Assembly: GCF_003667445.1 (NCBI RefSeq)
Contig: NZ_RCTF01000003.1
Span: 1-64,000 of the forward strand
DNA: 64,000 nucleotides
Origin: Xanthobacter tagetidis
Lineage (GTDB): Bacteria; Pseudomonadota; Alphaproteobacteria; Rhizobiales; Xanthobacteraceae
Reading direction: 5' to 3'
Made by a program: the position numbers and the translations under genes. The stretch's first letter is position 1; every line of letters starts with the position of its first letter. The notes beneath the pieces are model-generated. The model did not search any database and was not told where the DNA came from. It saw only the letters and a list, made by a program, of their open reading frames with translations. Positions 51,607 through 61,472 of the stretch are shown here, one piece after another.

Positions 51607-53115
51607 TCAGGCGCGCGGCCGCAGGGCGCAGGCGAGGGCGGCGGCGATCACCATGGCGCCGAGCAGCATCAGTCCCATCTCCACCGCCGGCCGCATCACG
51701 TGGCCGGCGAACTGGAGCCAGCTTCCCTCTACGCCGGTCATGGCCGCGATGCCGAACGAGAGCGTCGAGGTTGCGGTGGCGACGCCGAAGCTGGTGCCCA
51801 GCACCCGCATCAGGTTCAGCATCGCCCCCGCCTGCCCGGAGAGTTCCGCCGGCGCCGCCTTGAGCGTCGCGTGGTTGTTGGGGGCGATGAACAGGCCGAG
51901 GCCGGCGCCGATGAGGGCAAAGGCTATGGGGTAGGCCGCGTGACCGCCGGCGAGGTGGGCCACCGCGAAGCCCAGAAGCAGGAGACCGGCAAGGCACACC
52001 GCCATTCCGGCGGTTCCCATCACCCGCGCGCCGAAACGCTCGGCAAGCCCGCCGGTGAACGAGGCGACGAGGCCGAGCGCCACCGGCACCGCGGCGAGTT
52101 TCAAGCCCGCTTCCAGCGGCCGGTCGGCATAGCCATGCTCCAGCAGGAACGACATCAGGAAGAACAGGCCGTAGAGCATGGCATAGCCCAGCAGCACCGC
52201 CAGCGCACCGACCGAGAACGCCCCGCGCGCGAACAGCCGCAGGTCCACCAGCGGATGGGCACAGGCGCGCTCGTGGCGCACCAGCAGCACCGCCAGGAGC
52301 GCCGCGCCGACAAGGCAGCCGAGCGTCGCGGGCGCCAGCGGCCCCCAGGCGGCGAGCTGGTTCAGCGCCAGCATCAGGAGCGCGATCGCCGGGCCGATCA
52401 GGAGCGCCCCGCGCCAGTCGAACCGCGCGTTCCGGTCGATGTCGGCCGTGCGCGGCAGGGCAAGCCAGCCCAGCACCACGGCGACAAGCCCGAACGGGAT
52501 CGACAGCCAGAACACCCAGCGCCAGCCGAACGCGCCCAGCATCAGCCCGCCGAGCGCCGGCCCGGCGCTCATGCCGATGGCCTGCGCCGCCGCGAAGAAG
52601 CCGAGCGCCCGCGCGCGCTTCTCGCCGTCCACCGCCTTGACCAGGATGGCGATGCTGTTGGCGCCCAGCATGGCGCCGCCCGCCCCCTGGAGCACCCGGA
52701 AGGCGATCAGCTGCTCCATGCTCTGGGCGGCGCCGCACAAGGCGGTGGCCACCATGAAGACGAGATAGCCCAGCAGATAGAGCGACTTGCGTCCGAACAT
52801 CTGGCACAGCCGGCCGAAGATTGGCAGAAAGGCGGCGAAGGCGACGAGATAGCCGAGCGCCACCCAGCTCACCGTCTCCAGCGGCACCGCGAAGGTGCGC
52901 CCGAGGGTCGGCAGCGCGAGCTGGACGATGGTGGCGTCGAGCTGCCCGACGAAGGCGCCGATGCACACGAGGCCGACGATCAGCCACGGGTGCCAGGGCT
53001 GGTGCAGCAGCACGGCCGACGGCTCCGGCTCGCCGCTCCAGGATCGCCGCCGCGCGCCGGTCTCCCCTACATCCAGGTTCAAGGTCCGCGTCCCCCCATC
53101 CAGCCCGCGACCCAT
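51607..53115 (-). CDS. MFS drug exporter, DHA2 (14-helix) family
   Basis: The 502-residue protein has about 14 membrane helices. The motif A-like loop GRLCQMFGRKSLYLLG and the helix-1 stretch GAFVGQLDATIVQLALPTLGR (motif D1 with LDATIV) are typical of DHA2 exporters such as EmrB. The helix-5 motif C, AAQAIGMSAGPALGG, is present. It should export toxic organic compounds with protons. No EmrA-like membrane-fusion gene is adjacent. ATG 53113-53115 has GGAG seven bases upstream; the frame extends further but into low-complexity sequence. Confidence 0.9.
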   Translation of the reverse strand: MGRGLDGGTRTLNLDVGETGARRRSWSGEPEPSAVLLHQPWHPWLIVGLVCIGAFVGQLDATIVQLALPTLGRTFAVPLETVSWVALGYLVAFAAFLPIFGRLCQMFGRKSLYLLGYLVFMVATALCGAAQSMEQLIAFRVLQGAGGAMLGANSIAILVKAVDGEKRARALGFFAAAQAIGMSAGPALGGLMLGAFGWRWVFWLSIPFGLVAVVLGWLALPRTADIDRNARFDWRGALLIGPAIALLMLALNQLAAWGPLAPATLGCLVGAALLAVLLVRHERACAHPLVDLRLFARGAFSVGALAVLLGYAMLYGLFFLMSFLLEHGYADRPLEAGLKLAAVPVALGLVASFTGGLAERFGARVMGTAGMAVCLAGLLLLGFAVAHLAGGHAAYPIAFALIGAGLGLFIAPNNHATLKAAPAELSGQAGAMLNLMRVLGTSFGVATATSTLSFGIAAMTGVEGSWLQFAGHVMRPAVEMGLMLLGAMVIAAALACALRPRA

Positions 53116-53780
53116 CGTCCGCTCCGCTTGCGCTGACCGCAGAGTGTTAGTGCGGTGCGGCCTGGCACGCCAGGGGGGCAGCGGGTGTGGGGGCAGAGGT
53201 GGGGGTGCGCGCCTGTCCGGGTGACGGCGCAAGGCCGCCAAAAAAGGCGCCGCCGGAGCGGGGAGCGGCCGGCGGCGCTGGAGGTGGAGGGTCACGCCAT
53301 CCGCATCGATGATGGGCATCCGGCCGCGCCCGCGCATCCCCCAAACGCGGGACGCCGCCCAGCCTGCGCGTGGGGGCGCGCCGCCGGCGCCCAACGCTGC
53401 GCGAGAGGCGCGCCGGCGCGCGCCGCGGCCGGGGACAGCCGAAGGTTGACGGCGGACCGCGGCGCGACATGCTTACCAGATCGTCAACGCCTTGATTCGC
53501 CTGGAGCTTGTCCCGGTGCAGCCGCCCGTCCATCGCGCCCGCGCCCGCCCGCTGGTGCCCGCCCAGCGGGCACTGCCGGCACCGACGCTGGCGCGGCCTC
53601 TCGTGGCGGTGCCGGCCGGCCACCGGCACCCGGTGGCCTGGACCTCCCATGAGCAGTCATCGGCGGGGAAGTTCGCTGCCGCCTGGGGCACGATCGGCGG
53701 CCTGACGGTGGTGGCCTTCCTTGCCCATTGCACGCATCCCTTGATGGCGCTCTGGCTGTGGCTGGTCGGTCCCTGATCGC
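53116..53780. other. Intergenic region between the MFS gene and miaA
   Basis: The first 330 bases are extremely GC-rich and show no gene or clear structure. The last 290 bases hold one coding-like small frame, annotated separately. Confidence 0.5.
53492..53776 (+). CDS. Possible small membrane protein of unknown function
   Basis: A 94-residue frame from TTG 53492 ends five bases before the convergent miaA stop. It uses almost only G/C-ending codons throughout. It carries one hydrophobic C-terminal helix (GTIGGLTVVAFLAHCTHPLMALWLWL) after a Pro/Arg-rich N-terminal half. There is no clear ribosome-binding site, and the frame is open back to 53450 without an ATG, so the start is uncertain. No family was recognised. 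The codon pattern and helix argue for a real protein. Confidence 0.4.
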   Translation: MIRLELVPVQPPVHRARARPLVPAQRALPAPTLARPLVAVPAGHRHPVAWTSHEQSSAGKFAAAWGTIGGLTVVAFLAHCTHPLMALWLWLVGP

Positions 53781-54743
53781 TCAGGCGTCCAGCGCCGCCG
53801 TCAGCACGCCCAGTGCGCCTTCCGGCGTGGCGCGCGGCCAGTCCGCCATCTGGTGGCGGAAGAAGGTGTCCTGGCGCTTGGCATAGCGGCGCGTGTCCGC
53901 CTGGCCCTCCGCCGCCGCCGCGTCGAGCCCGATCTCGCCCGCCAGATGCCGCATCAGCGCGGGTACGCCATGGGCCTTCAGCACCGGCCGCGCCGCATCG
54001 AGCCCGCGCGCGGCGAGCGCCGCCACCTCGGCGAGCGCGCCCTGGTCCAGCATCGCGAGGAAGCGCGCGTCGATGCGCCGGCGCAGTTCCTCGCGCTCCG
54101 CCACCAGCACCAGGCGCACGCAATCCTCCGGCGCCAGGACCGGCGGCTGGGCGTCCGCCTGCCATTGGGCAAGCGGACGGCCGGTGGCCTCCAGCACCTC
54201 CAGGGCGCGCAGCACGCGCTGGCGGTCGTTCACGTTGAGGCGGGCGCCGGTGGCCGGATCGCGGGCGAGAAGCCGGGCATGGAGGGCGGCGTTGGCCTCG
54301 CCCTCGGCCCGGCCCCGCACGCCCTCGCGCACCTCGGGCGGGATGGGAGGCACCGCGGCGAGGCCTTGCGTCAGCGCGCGGAAATAGAGTCCGGTGCCGC
54401 CCACCAGGATCGGCGTGCGCCCCTCGGCGCGCAGGGCGGCGATGGCGTCCCTTGCGTCATCGGTCCAGCGGCCCACCGAATAGTCGGTGTCGGCGTCCAC
54501 ATGGCCGTAGAGCAGGTGCGGCGCGCGGCCGAGGTCGGCGACCGATGGACGCGCTGTGATGACCGAGAGATCGCCGTAGACCTGCATGGAATCGGCGTTG
54601 AGCACCACGCCCCGAGCGTCCGCGCCGAGGCGCTCGGCAAGCGCGAGCGCGAGCGCCGACTTGCCGCTGGCCGTCGGACCTGCGATGAGCACCACCTTCG
54701 GCGCCTTCTGCCGCCTCACCTTTTGACGCTCCGGTTGTTCCAT
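53781..54743 (-). CDS. miaA: tRNA dimethylallyltransferase MiaA
   Basis: MiaA adds an isopentenyl group to A37 of tRNAs reading UNN codons. The 320-residue product has the P-loop GPTASGKS (22-29), [11 protein letters not shown] with the catalytic-region Asp and Gln, [21 protein letters not shown], and a C-terminal [12 protein letters not shown] that contacts tRNA. All are typical. The ATG at 54741-54743 shares two bases with the divergent serB ATG. A later start near residue 9-16 would still keep the P-loop and cannot be excluded. Confidence 0.96.
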   Translation of the reverse strand: MEQPERQKVRRQKAPKVVLIAGPTASGKSALALALAERLGADARGVVLNADSMQVYGDLSVITARPSVADLGRAPHLLYGHVDADTDYSVGRWTDDARDAIAALRAEGRTPILVGGTGLYFRALTQGLAAVPPIPPEVREGVRGRAEGEANAALHARLLARDPATGARLNVNDRQRVLRALEVLEATGRPLAQWQADAQPPVLAPEDCVRLVLVAEREELRRRIDARFLAMLDQGALAEVAALAARGLDAARPVLKAHGVPALMRHLAGEIGLDAAAAEGQADTRRYAKRQDTFFRHQMADWPRATPEGALGVLTAALDA

Positions 54744-55641
54744 GGCCCTGGTCGCGACGCTCATCTCCAATCCTGCCGCCCCCGCGCTCACCGCGGAGGC
54801 CGAGCAGATCGCCCGCTCCGTTCTGCCCGAGGCGGAGGAGGCCGTCACCCTCTGGCCGGAGGTGGCGGCCGACATTCCCTTCCTCCCGCCGCTCGGCGCC
54901 GACCCCGGCCCGTTCGAGGAGACGCTGCGCGCGGCGCTCGCGGGCCATGCCCTCGACGTGGCGGTGCAGGGCCGCACCGGCCGGCGCAAGCGTCTGTTCC
55001 TCGCCGACATGGATTCCACCATGATCGGCCAGGAATGCATCGACGAACTGGCCGATTTCGTCGGCCTCAAGGCGCATGTGGCCGCCATCACCGAGCGCGC
55101 CATGCGCGGTGAGATCGCCTTCGAGCCGGCGCTGCGCGAGCGCGTGGCGCTGCTGCGCGGGCTGGAAGCGAAGGTGGTGGACGAGGTGCTGGCCGAGCGC
55201 ATCCGCCTCACCCCCGGCGGGTCGGAACTGGTCGCCACCATGAAGGCGAACGGCGCCTATGCCGCCCTCGTGTCAGGCGGCTTCACCCTGTTCACCAGCG
55301 AGATCGCCGCGCGCATCGGCTTCGACACGCACCGGGCGAACGAACTGCTGCTGGAGGACGGCCGCCTCGTCGGCGCCGTGGCCGAGCCCATCCTCGGCCG
55401 CGAGGCGAAGCTCGCGACGCTGATCGAGCTGCGCGACCGGCTGCACCTTGCCCCCTCGGAGACCATGGCGGTGGGCGACGGGGCGAACGACCTCGCCATG
55501 CTCGGCGAGGCGGGGCTCGGCGTCGCCTTCCACGCCAAGCCGGCGGTGGCGGCGGCGGCGCGGGCGCGCGTCGACCACGGTGACCTCACCGCGCTGCTGT
55601 TCATGCAGGGCTACCACCGCGACGAGATCGCCGGGGCGTGA
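54742..55641 (+). CDS. serB: Phosphoserine phosphatase SerB
   Basis: SerB releases serine from phosphoserine, the last step of serine synthesis. The 299-residue product has an N-terminal extension (1-80) and an HAD domain: nucleophile D89 and acid D91 in [16 protein letters not shown]178 in VSGGFTLF, and [11 protein letters not shown] with D246 and D250. All catalytic residues are present. No good ribosome-binding site is seen ahead of ATG 54742, which overlaps the miaA start on the other strand (CATG). Gene pairing of serB with miaA is common in Alphaproteobacteria. Confidence 0.95.
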   Translation: MALVATLISNPAAPALTAEAEQIARSVLPEAEEAVTLWPEVAADIPFLPPLGADPGPFEETLRAALAGHALDVAVQGRTGRRKRLFLADMDSTMIGQECIDELADFVGLKAHVAAITERAMRGEIAFEPALRERVALLRGLEAKVVDEVLAERIRLTPGGSELVATMKANGAYAALVSGGFTLFTSEIAARIGFDTHRANELLLEDGRLVGAVAEPILGREAKLATLIELRDRLHLAPSETMAVGDGANDLAMLGEAGLGVAFHAKPAVAAAARARVDHGDLTALLFMQGYHRDEIAGA

Positions 55642-55644
55642 GGC

Positions 55645-55995
55645 TCAGAGCGAGAAGCTGGTGCCGCAGCCGCAGGACGAAGAGGCCTGCGGGTTCTCCA
55701 CCCGGAACGAGGCGCCGATGAGGTCGTCGACGAAATCGAGCCGGGAGCCGGCGAGATAGTCGAGCGAGACCTTGTCCACCAGCACGGTGGCGCCGTCCTT
55801 CTCGATCACCAGATCGTCGGCGGCCTTCTCGCAGGTGACGTCGAAGCGGTACTGGAAGCCCGAGCAGCCGCCGCCCTCCACGCTCACGCGCAGCACGCTG
55901 CCCGGCGCCTCGCCCGCGAGAATCTCGGCGATGCGGTGCGCCGCGCTCTCGGTGACGGCGAAGGGAATGGTCTCGGGGTGCGTCTGGGTGTCCAT
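55645..55995 (-). CDS. A-type iron-sulfur carrier protein (IscA/ErpA family)
   Basis: The 116-residue protein has the three conserved cysteines of A-type carriers, in GGCSGF and the C-terminal SCGCG. FVDDLIGASFRVENPQA is the usual segment before the last pair. It delivers iron-sulfur clusters to apo-proteins in the cytosol. ErpA is the likely subtype, but IscA cannot be excluded. ATG 55993-55995 gives normal length; a Met 10 codons upstream is an alternative. The stop lies three bases from the convergent serB stop. Confidence 0.92.
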   Translation of the reverse strand: MDTQTHPETIPFAVTESAAHRIAEILAGEAPGSVLRVSVEGGGCSGFQYRFDVTCEKAADDLVIEKDGATVLVDKVSLDYLAGSRLDFVDDLIGASFRVENPQASSSCGCGTSFSL

Positions 55996-56073
55996 GGCAT
56001 CGACTTTACGGGTTGAAGCTGGCATTGCGCCATAGGTAAGAGCGCATGGCGCCGAATTCAAAGGGGGAGGACC

Positions 56074-57279
56074 ATGGCGGTTTCCGGCGCGCGGCCCATG
56101 GCGGCCTATGCGAGCGACGCCGCGGGATCGCGCGGGCGCCTTTTTCCCGAGGCGGACATGCCGCCGCGCAGCGCCTTCCGCCGCGACTGCGACCGCATCA
56201 TCCATTCCACCGCCTTCCGCCGGCTGAAGCACAAGACGCAGGTGTTCGTCTTCAACGAGGGCGACCATTTCCGTACCCGCCTCACCCACACTCTGGAGGT
56301 GGTGCAGGTGGCGCGCTCCATCGCCCGGGCGCTGGGGCTGGACGAGGACCTCGCCGAGGCGCTGGCGCTGGCGCACGATCTCGGCCACCCGCCATTTGCC
56401 CATGCGGGCGAGCGGGCGCTCGACGCGTGCCTCAAGGACCATGGCGGCTTCGACCACAACGCCCAGTCGCTGCGCGTCGTCACCCGCATCGAGCGGCGCT
56501 ATGCGGACTTCGACGGGCTGAACCTCACCTGGGAGACGCTAGAGGGCATCGCCAAGCACAACGGCCCGCTGACCGGCCGGGAGGGCCGCGGCATCGGCCG
56601 CTATGCCGGCGGCCTGCCACACGCGATCCGCGCCCATTCCGGGCTCCAGGACCTCGAACTGTGGAGCCATGCCGGCCCCGAGGCGCAGGTGGCGGCGCTC
56701 GCCGACGACATCGCCTATGACGTGCACGACCTCGACGACGGCCTGCGCGCGCGCCTGTTCACCGTCGACGATCTCGCCGGCCTGCCTCTGGTGGGCGCGG
56801 CGCTCGCCGAGGTGCGCGGGCGCTATCCCGGGCTCGACGTGCCGCGCACCGTCAACGAGGTCATGCGCCGCCTCATCACCCGCCTGATCGAGGACGTGGT
56901 GGGCGAGACGTCGAACCGGGTCTCGGCCTCCGGCGTCGCCTGCGCGGCCGACGTGCGGGCGCTCGGCCGGCCGCTCGTGGCCTTCTCCGATGCGGTGCGG
57001 GAGGAGGAGAAGGCGATCAAGGGCTTCCTCTTTCCGCACATGTACCGCCACCCGCGGGTGGTGCGCATCATGGGCGACGCGCAAGGCGTGATCCGCGACC
57101 TGTTCGCCCATTTCACGGCCCAGCCGTGGGACATGCCGCCCTCCTGGCAGGACGACCTCGACTTCTCCGACACCCCGCGCCTGACCCGGCGCGTGGCCGA
57201 CTACATCGCCGGTATGACCGACCGCTACGCCCTCGACCAGCACGCCCGCTTCTTTGACTCGACGCCGGACTTGCGTTAG
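56074..57279 (+). CDS. dgt: dGTP triphosphohydrolase-like HD-domain protein
   Basis: The 401-residue protein belongs to the Dgt subfamily 2, which splits dNTPs into nucleosides and triphosphate. The HD metal site is seen as H72 (RLTHTLEV), H101-D102 (LAHDLGH) and a later Asp in [16 protein letters not shown]. The N-terminal [23 protein letters not shown] is typical. ATG 56074 is preceded by GGGGGAGG at three bases, slightly close; ATG 56098 is the alternative. It leads into argS 35 bases later, an order conserved in many Hyphomicrobiales. Confidence 0.94.
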   Translation: MAVSGARPMAAYASDAAGSRGRLFPEADMPPRSAFRRDCDRIIHSTAFRRLKHKTQVFVFNEGDHFRTRLTHTLEVVQVARSIARALGLDEDLAEALALAHDLGHPPFAHAGERALDACLKDHGGFDHNAQSLRVVTRIERRYADFDGLNLTWETLEGIAKHNGPLTGREGRGIGRYAGGLPHAIRAHSGLQDLELWSHAGPEAQVAALADDIAYDVHDLDDGLRARLFTVDDLAGLPLVGAALAEVRGRYPGLDVPRTVNEVMRRLITRLIEDVVGETSNRVSASGVACAADVRALGRPLVAFSDAVREEEKAIKGFLFPHMYRHPRVVRIMGDAQGVIRDLFAHFTAQPWDMPPSWQDDLDFSDTPRLTRRVADYIAGMTDRYALDQHARFFDSTPDLR

Positions 57280-57314
57280 GCGCCCGGTCAACCAACCCGA
57301 TCGGACCCATATCC

Positions 57315-59075
57315 ATGAACGTCTACGCGATCTTCGCCGATCACGTGCGCGAAGCCGTCGCCGCCCTCGTCGCCGAGGGGCAGATCTCCGGCACTCCGGA
57401 CCTTTCCCGCGTGGTGGTGGAGCCGCCGCGCGACGCGAGCCATGGCGACCTCGCCACCAACGCCGCCATGGTGCTGGCGAAGGAGGCGGGGGCGAAGCCA
57501 CGCGACCTCGCCGAGCGCATCGCCGAGCGGCTCAAGGCGCTGCCGTTCGTGGCCAAGGTGGAGGTGGCGGGGCCGGGCTTCATCAACATCGCCCTCGATG
57601 CCGGCTTCTGGCCCAGGGTGCTGATCGCGGTGCTGGGGGAGGGGCTCGATTTCGGCCGCTCCACGCTCGGCGGCGGCGAGAAGGTGAACGTGGAATACGT
57701 ATCCGCCAACCCCACCGGCCCCATGCATGTGGGCCACTGCCGGGGCGCGGTGTTCGGCGACGCCATGGCGCGGCTTCTCGCCTTCGCCGGCTATGCGGTG
57801 ACCAAGGAATACTACATCAACGATGCCGGCGCGCAGGTGGACGTGCTCGGCCGCTCCGCCTATCTGCGCTACCGCGAGGCGGTGACGGGCGAGCCGGCGG
57901 AGATTCCGGACGGGCTTTATCCCGGCGACTATCTCGTGCCCGTGGGCCAGTTGCTGGCGCAGATGCACGGCCCCGCCTTCATGGCCGCGCCGGAGAGCGA
58001 GTGGCTGCCGACGTTCCGCTCCTTCGCCATCGGCCAGATGATGGAGATGATCCGCGCCGACCTGATCGCGCTCGGCATCGAGTTCGACGTGTTCTCCTCC
58101 GAGCGCGCGCTCTCGCAGGGGCCGGTGGACAAGGTGGGCGCCACCATCGAGGCGCTCCGGGCGACGGGCGAGGTCTATGAGGGCCGCCTGCCGCCGCCCA
58201 AGGGCGCGCCCATCGAGGACTGGGAGGACCGCGAGCAGACCCTGTTCCGCTCCACCGACTTCGGCGACGACGTGGACCGGCCGCTGAAAAAGTCCGACGG
58301 CAGCTACACCTACTTCGCCGGCGACATCGCCTACCACAAGGACAAGGTGGAGCGCGGCTTCCTCAGGATGATCGACGTCTGGGGCGCCGACCACGGCGGC
58401 TACGTCAAGCGCATGCAGGCGGCGGTGAAGGCGGTGTCCGGCGGCAAGGCGAGCCTCGACGTGGAGCTGATTCAGCTCGTGCGTCTGTTCCGCAATGGCG
58501 AGCCGGTGCGCATGTCGAAGCGGGCGGGTTCGTTCGTCACGCTGCGCGAGGTGGTGGACGAGGTGGGCCGCGACGCGGTGCGCTTCATGATGCTGTTCCG
58601 CAAGAACGACGCGCCGCTGGATTTCGACCTCGCCAAGGTGATCGAGCAGTCGCGCGAGAATCCGGTGTTCTACGTCCAGTATGCCCACGCCCGCGCCAAG
58701 TCGATCCTGCGCAATGCGCTGGAGGCGTTCGCGGATCTGCCGCAGGAGCCGGCCGCCTTCGCGGCGGCGGAACTGGCGCGGCTCGACGACGAAGGCGAGC
58801 AGACCCTGCTGAAGCGCCTCGCGGCGTGGCCGCGTTTGGTGGAGCAGGCCGCGAGCGCGCGCGAGCCGCATCGGGTGTCATTCTATTTGCACGAGGTGGC
58901 GAGCGATTTCCACGGCCAGTGGAACCGGGGAAAAGACCTGCCATATTTACGCTTCATTATGGAGAATGATCGACAGTTGACCTTGGCTCGCTTGGCCTTG
59001 GTTCACGGCGTGGCCACGGTGCTCGCCTCAGGTCTCAGGGTTCTGGGGGTGGAGGCCGTCGACGAGATGAAGTGA
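57315..59075 (+). CDS. argS: Arginyl-tRNA synthetase
   Basis: ArgS charges tRNA-Arg. The 586-residue product shows the class I signature [15 protein letters not shown] (HIGH motif at about 138-141) and a KMSKS-like PVRMSKRAG near 396-404. It also has the N-terminal Add1 domain and the C-terminal DALR anticodon-binding domain ([18 protein letters not shown]). It is full length. ATG 57315 follows dgt closely, and the next gene (SPOR protein) begins 82 bases after its stop. Confidence 0.97.
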   Translation: MNVYAIFADHVREAVAALVAEGQISGTPDLSRVVVEPPRDASHGDLATNAAMVLAKEAGAKPRDLAERIAERLKALPFVAKVEVAGPGFINIALDAGFWPRVLIAVLGEGLDFGRSTLGGGEKVNVEYVSANPTGPMHVGHCRGAVFGDAMARLLAFAGYAVTKEYYINDAGAQVDVLGRSAYLRYREAVTGEPAEIPDGLYPGDYLVPVGQLLAQMHGPAFMAAPESEWLPTFRSFAIGQMMEMIRADLIALGIEFDVFSSERALSQGPVDKVGATIEALRATGEVYEGRLPPPKGAPIEDWEDREQTLFRSTDFGDDVDRPLKKSDGSYTYFAGDIAYHKDKVERGFLRMIDVWGADHGGYVKRMQAAVKAVSGGKASLDVELIQLVRLFRNGEPVRMSKRAGSFVTLREVVDEVGRDAVRFMMLFRKNDAPLDFDLAKVIEQSRENPVFYVQYAHARAKSILRNALEAFADLPQEPAAFAAAELARLDDEGEQTLLKRLAAWPRLVEQAASAREPHRVSFYLHEVASDFHGQWNRGKDLPYLRFIMENDRQLTLARLALVHGVATVLASGLRVLGVEAVDEMK

Positions 59076-59157
59076 CCTCTCGTCCCGTGGCCCGGATCGC
59101 CGGCTCTGCCGGCAACCGAGCCGCCGGGCGGGGCGGACAACAGCACATCGAGGCGAC

Positions 59158-61356
59158 ATGGTCGAGGAAAGCAGGTTCCGCTACCGGCGTGACGACGGCA
59201 TGGCCGGCGGAGGGTCCGCGACTGACGCGCGCTATGCGCCGCGGCTGACAGCGCAGCGCGCTCCCGCGCCCGACGTGCGCGGCATCGACCGCGCCGACGG
59301 CATGTCGCGTGGTACGGCTCCGGGCGGCTTCTCCGGACGCCTCGAAGCCAGCCGCAGCGCTCCCGCTCCTGACTATGACCGGGACTATTCCCGCGCGCCG
59401 GAGCCGGCGCGCGACGCCGGGCGACCTGCCGCGAGCAAGGATACGTTGGCCGAGCTGGCGCGCTTGATCGGCGACCAGGATCCCTTCGCCGAATTCTCCG
59501 ACCTCGAGCGCAAGGCCGCCAATGCGCCGGTCTCCGAGGACGATTACGACGACGACTATGCCGATGACGATCGTCGCCATGACGACGAAGACGACGACGA
59601 CGGCGAGGACGACCGGCGCTGGGACGACCGCGCCCCGGCGCGCGCCGATGCCTATGGCCGGGCGCCGGCCCCCACGGCTGCGCCCGCAGCCCGGGCCGCG
59701 CCGCAGGCGCCGGCCTATGGCCGTTCCGCTCCCGCCGGCACGGCGGCTGCGGCTGACTATGGCGACGATCCCTATGACGACGACGATCGCTACGACGACG
59801 AGGACGACGCCTATGACGCGCCGGCTCCGGTAGCGCCGCGTCAGGCCCAGCTTCCGGCGCCCCGCGCCGCCGCCGCGCCGGCGTCTCCCGCCGTGCGCAC
59901 GGGCTACGGCTCGCTGGCCCGCCAGGTGCCGGCGCCGTCCGCCCCCGCGAACGCAGCCGGCCGCGCCGCCCCCTCGTCCTATGACGACGGCTACGACGAC
60001 GACGAGGACGACGGCTACGACCGCAGCCGCGGCTATGACGACGACGAGGACGACGACGGCTATGCGCCGGCGCGCCCCGCCACGAGCGCGCCGACCCGCG
60101 CTGTGGACCCGCGCTCGGTCGACCCGCGTGGCGCTGCCGGCCGCACCTTCGATGCCCGCGCCGCGGACCCGCGCGCGCCCCAGGCCGCGAGCCGCTCCGC
60201 CGCGCTTCCCGCGCCGGTTCCTGCCCGAGCCGACGCCCGGCGCGCGCCGGACGCCCCGGCCTATGGTGTGAAGCCGCAGCCGGCTCCGGCGCCCGCGCGC
60301 CAGGCGCCGCAGGCGGCGTCCCGGGCCCCGCAGGCCCCGGCCTATGACGACGATTACGACGACGGCTACGACGACGACGGCTACGGCGCGAAGCCGGCCG
60401 ATCCGCGCGGCTATTCGGCGCCCGCGGCGGCCCGCGGCCGGGGCGGCTATGACCGCTCCGATGCGCGTGGCAGCGGGGAGGCGGCCTACGCCTATTCCGC
60501 CGAACGGCGCGACGACGGCTATGACGATTACGACGACGCCTACGATCCGCAGTTCGCCGATGCCGGCTACATGCCGCCCCACGGCGAGGACGTCTACGAG
60601 ACCGAGCCGCGCCGCAAGAAGGGCCGCATGGCCCTGCTCATGGTGGCGAGCCTGCTCGGGCTCGGCGTGGCGGGCGCCGCCGGCTTCTTCGCCTATCGCA
60701 TGGCGGTGGGCGAGGCGACCTTCGGCTCGGCCACGCCGTCCGTGATCCGCGCGGACAATGCGCCGGTCAAGACGGTGGCGCCGCCCGCCACCGATCCCCA
60801 GGGCAAGCTCATCACCGAGCGGCTGGGCGCCGGCGGCAGCGCCAACGAGCGCCTCGTCACCCGCGAGGAGACCCCGGTGGAGGTCACGGCGGCCACCCGC
60901 GTGGCCACCAACGGCACGCCCCAGGGCGAGCCCAAGCGGGTGAAGACCTATGCGGTCCGGCCCGACGGCACCATGGCGACGCCCGCCCCAGGCACTCCGC
61001 CTGCGAATGGCTCGGTGTCCGCCTTTGCGCCGACCCAGGCGCCGCTCACCTCCGGCGTCGCCGCTCCGGCCCAGACCGCGGCCTTGACGCCGCCGGTGGC
61101 GGCGGGCGGCAGCTATGTGGTGCAGGTCGCGTCCCAGCGCTCCGAGGCGGACGCGCAGGGATCGTGGAAGGCCCTCCAGGCCAAGTATCCGACCTTGCTC
61201 GGCAGCTACAGCGCGCAGGTGCGCAAGGCCGATCTCGGCGAGCGCGGCGTGTTCTACCGGGCGCAGGTCGGCCCCTTCGCCTCGCGCGACCAGGCCAACG
61301 AGCTGTGCCAGGCGCTGCGCGGCCAGGGCGGCGACTGCATCGTCAACAAGAACTGA
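59158..61356 (+). CDS. SPOR-domain cell-envelope protein with long Asp/Tyr-rich cytoplasmic region
   Basis: The 732-residue protein has three parts. Residues 1 to about 485 are low-complexity, with many clusters of Asp and Tyr (such as DDDYADDD and YDDDEDD) separated by Pro/Ala/Arg stretches. One membrane helix lies at about 491-515 (MALLMVASLLGLGVAGAAGFFAY). A periplasmic linker and a SPOR domain (about 651-732, SYVVQVASQRSEADA to GGDCIVNKN) follow. SPOR domains bind denuded glycan strands at the septum, so it is likely a division or envelope protein. The acidic region is about twice the size usual for this neighbourhood gene. nagZ, which often follows, is absent. Confidence 0.88.
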   Translation: MVEESRFRYRRDDGMAGGGSATDARYAPRLTAQRAPAPDVRGIDRADGMSRGTAPGGFSGRLEASRSAPAPDYDRDYSRAPEPARDAGRPAASKDTLAELARLIGDQDPFAEFSDLERKAANAPVSEDDYDDDYADDDRRHDDEDDDDGEDDRRWDDRAPARADAYGRAPAPTAAPAARAAPQAPAYGRSAPAGTAAAADYGDDPYDDDDRYDDEDDAYDAPAPVAPRQAQLPAPRAAAAPASPAVRTGYGSLARQVPAPSAPANAAGRAAPSSYDDGYDDDEDDGYDRSRGYDDDEDDDGYAPARPATSAPTRAVDPRSVDPRGAAGRTFDARAADPRAPQAASRSAALPAPVPARADARRAPDAPAYGVKPQPAPAPARQAPQAASRAPQAPAYDDDYDDGYDDDGYGAKPADPRGYSAPAAARGRGGYDRSDARGSGEAAYAYSAERRDDGYDDYDDAYDPQFADAGYMPPHGEDVYETEPRRKKGRMALLMVASLLGLGVAGAAGFFAYRMAVGEATFGSATPSVIRADNAPVKTVAPPATDPQGKLITERLGAGGSANERLVTREETPVEVTAATRVATNGTPQGEPKRVKTYAVRPDGTMATPAPGTPPANGSVSAFAPTQAPLTSGVAAPAQTAALTPPVAAGGSYVVQVASQRSEADAQGSWKALQAKYPTLLGSYSAQVRKADLGERGVFYRAQVGPFASRDQANELCQALRGQGGDCIVNKN

Positions 61357-61419
61357 CGGCGGCGCGCCAGCACCGCCCGCCATTTGGCCGCCCGCCATTT
61401 GAACGAAACCGCCTGAACG

Positions 61420-61450
61420 AAAAGGGGCGCCCCGGCCGGGCGCCCCTTTT
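61420..61450. terminator. Bidirectional intrinsic terminator
   Basis: AAAAGGGGCGCCC (61420-61432) and GGGCGCCCCTTTT (61438-61450) form a perfect 13-base stem with a CGGCC loop. It has T-runs in both directions, between the convergent SPOR and ATPase genes. It is the clearest terminator in the window. Confidence 0.9.
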
Positions 61451-61472
61451 GCATGGGCGGCCGTGTCGGCGG

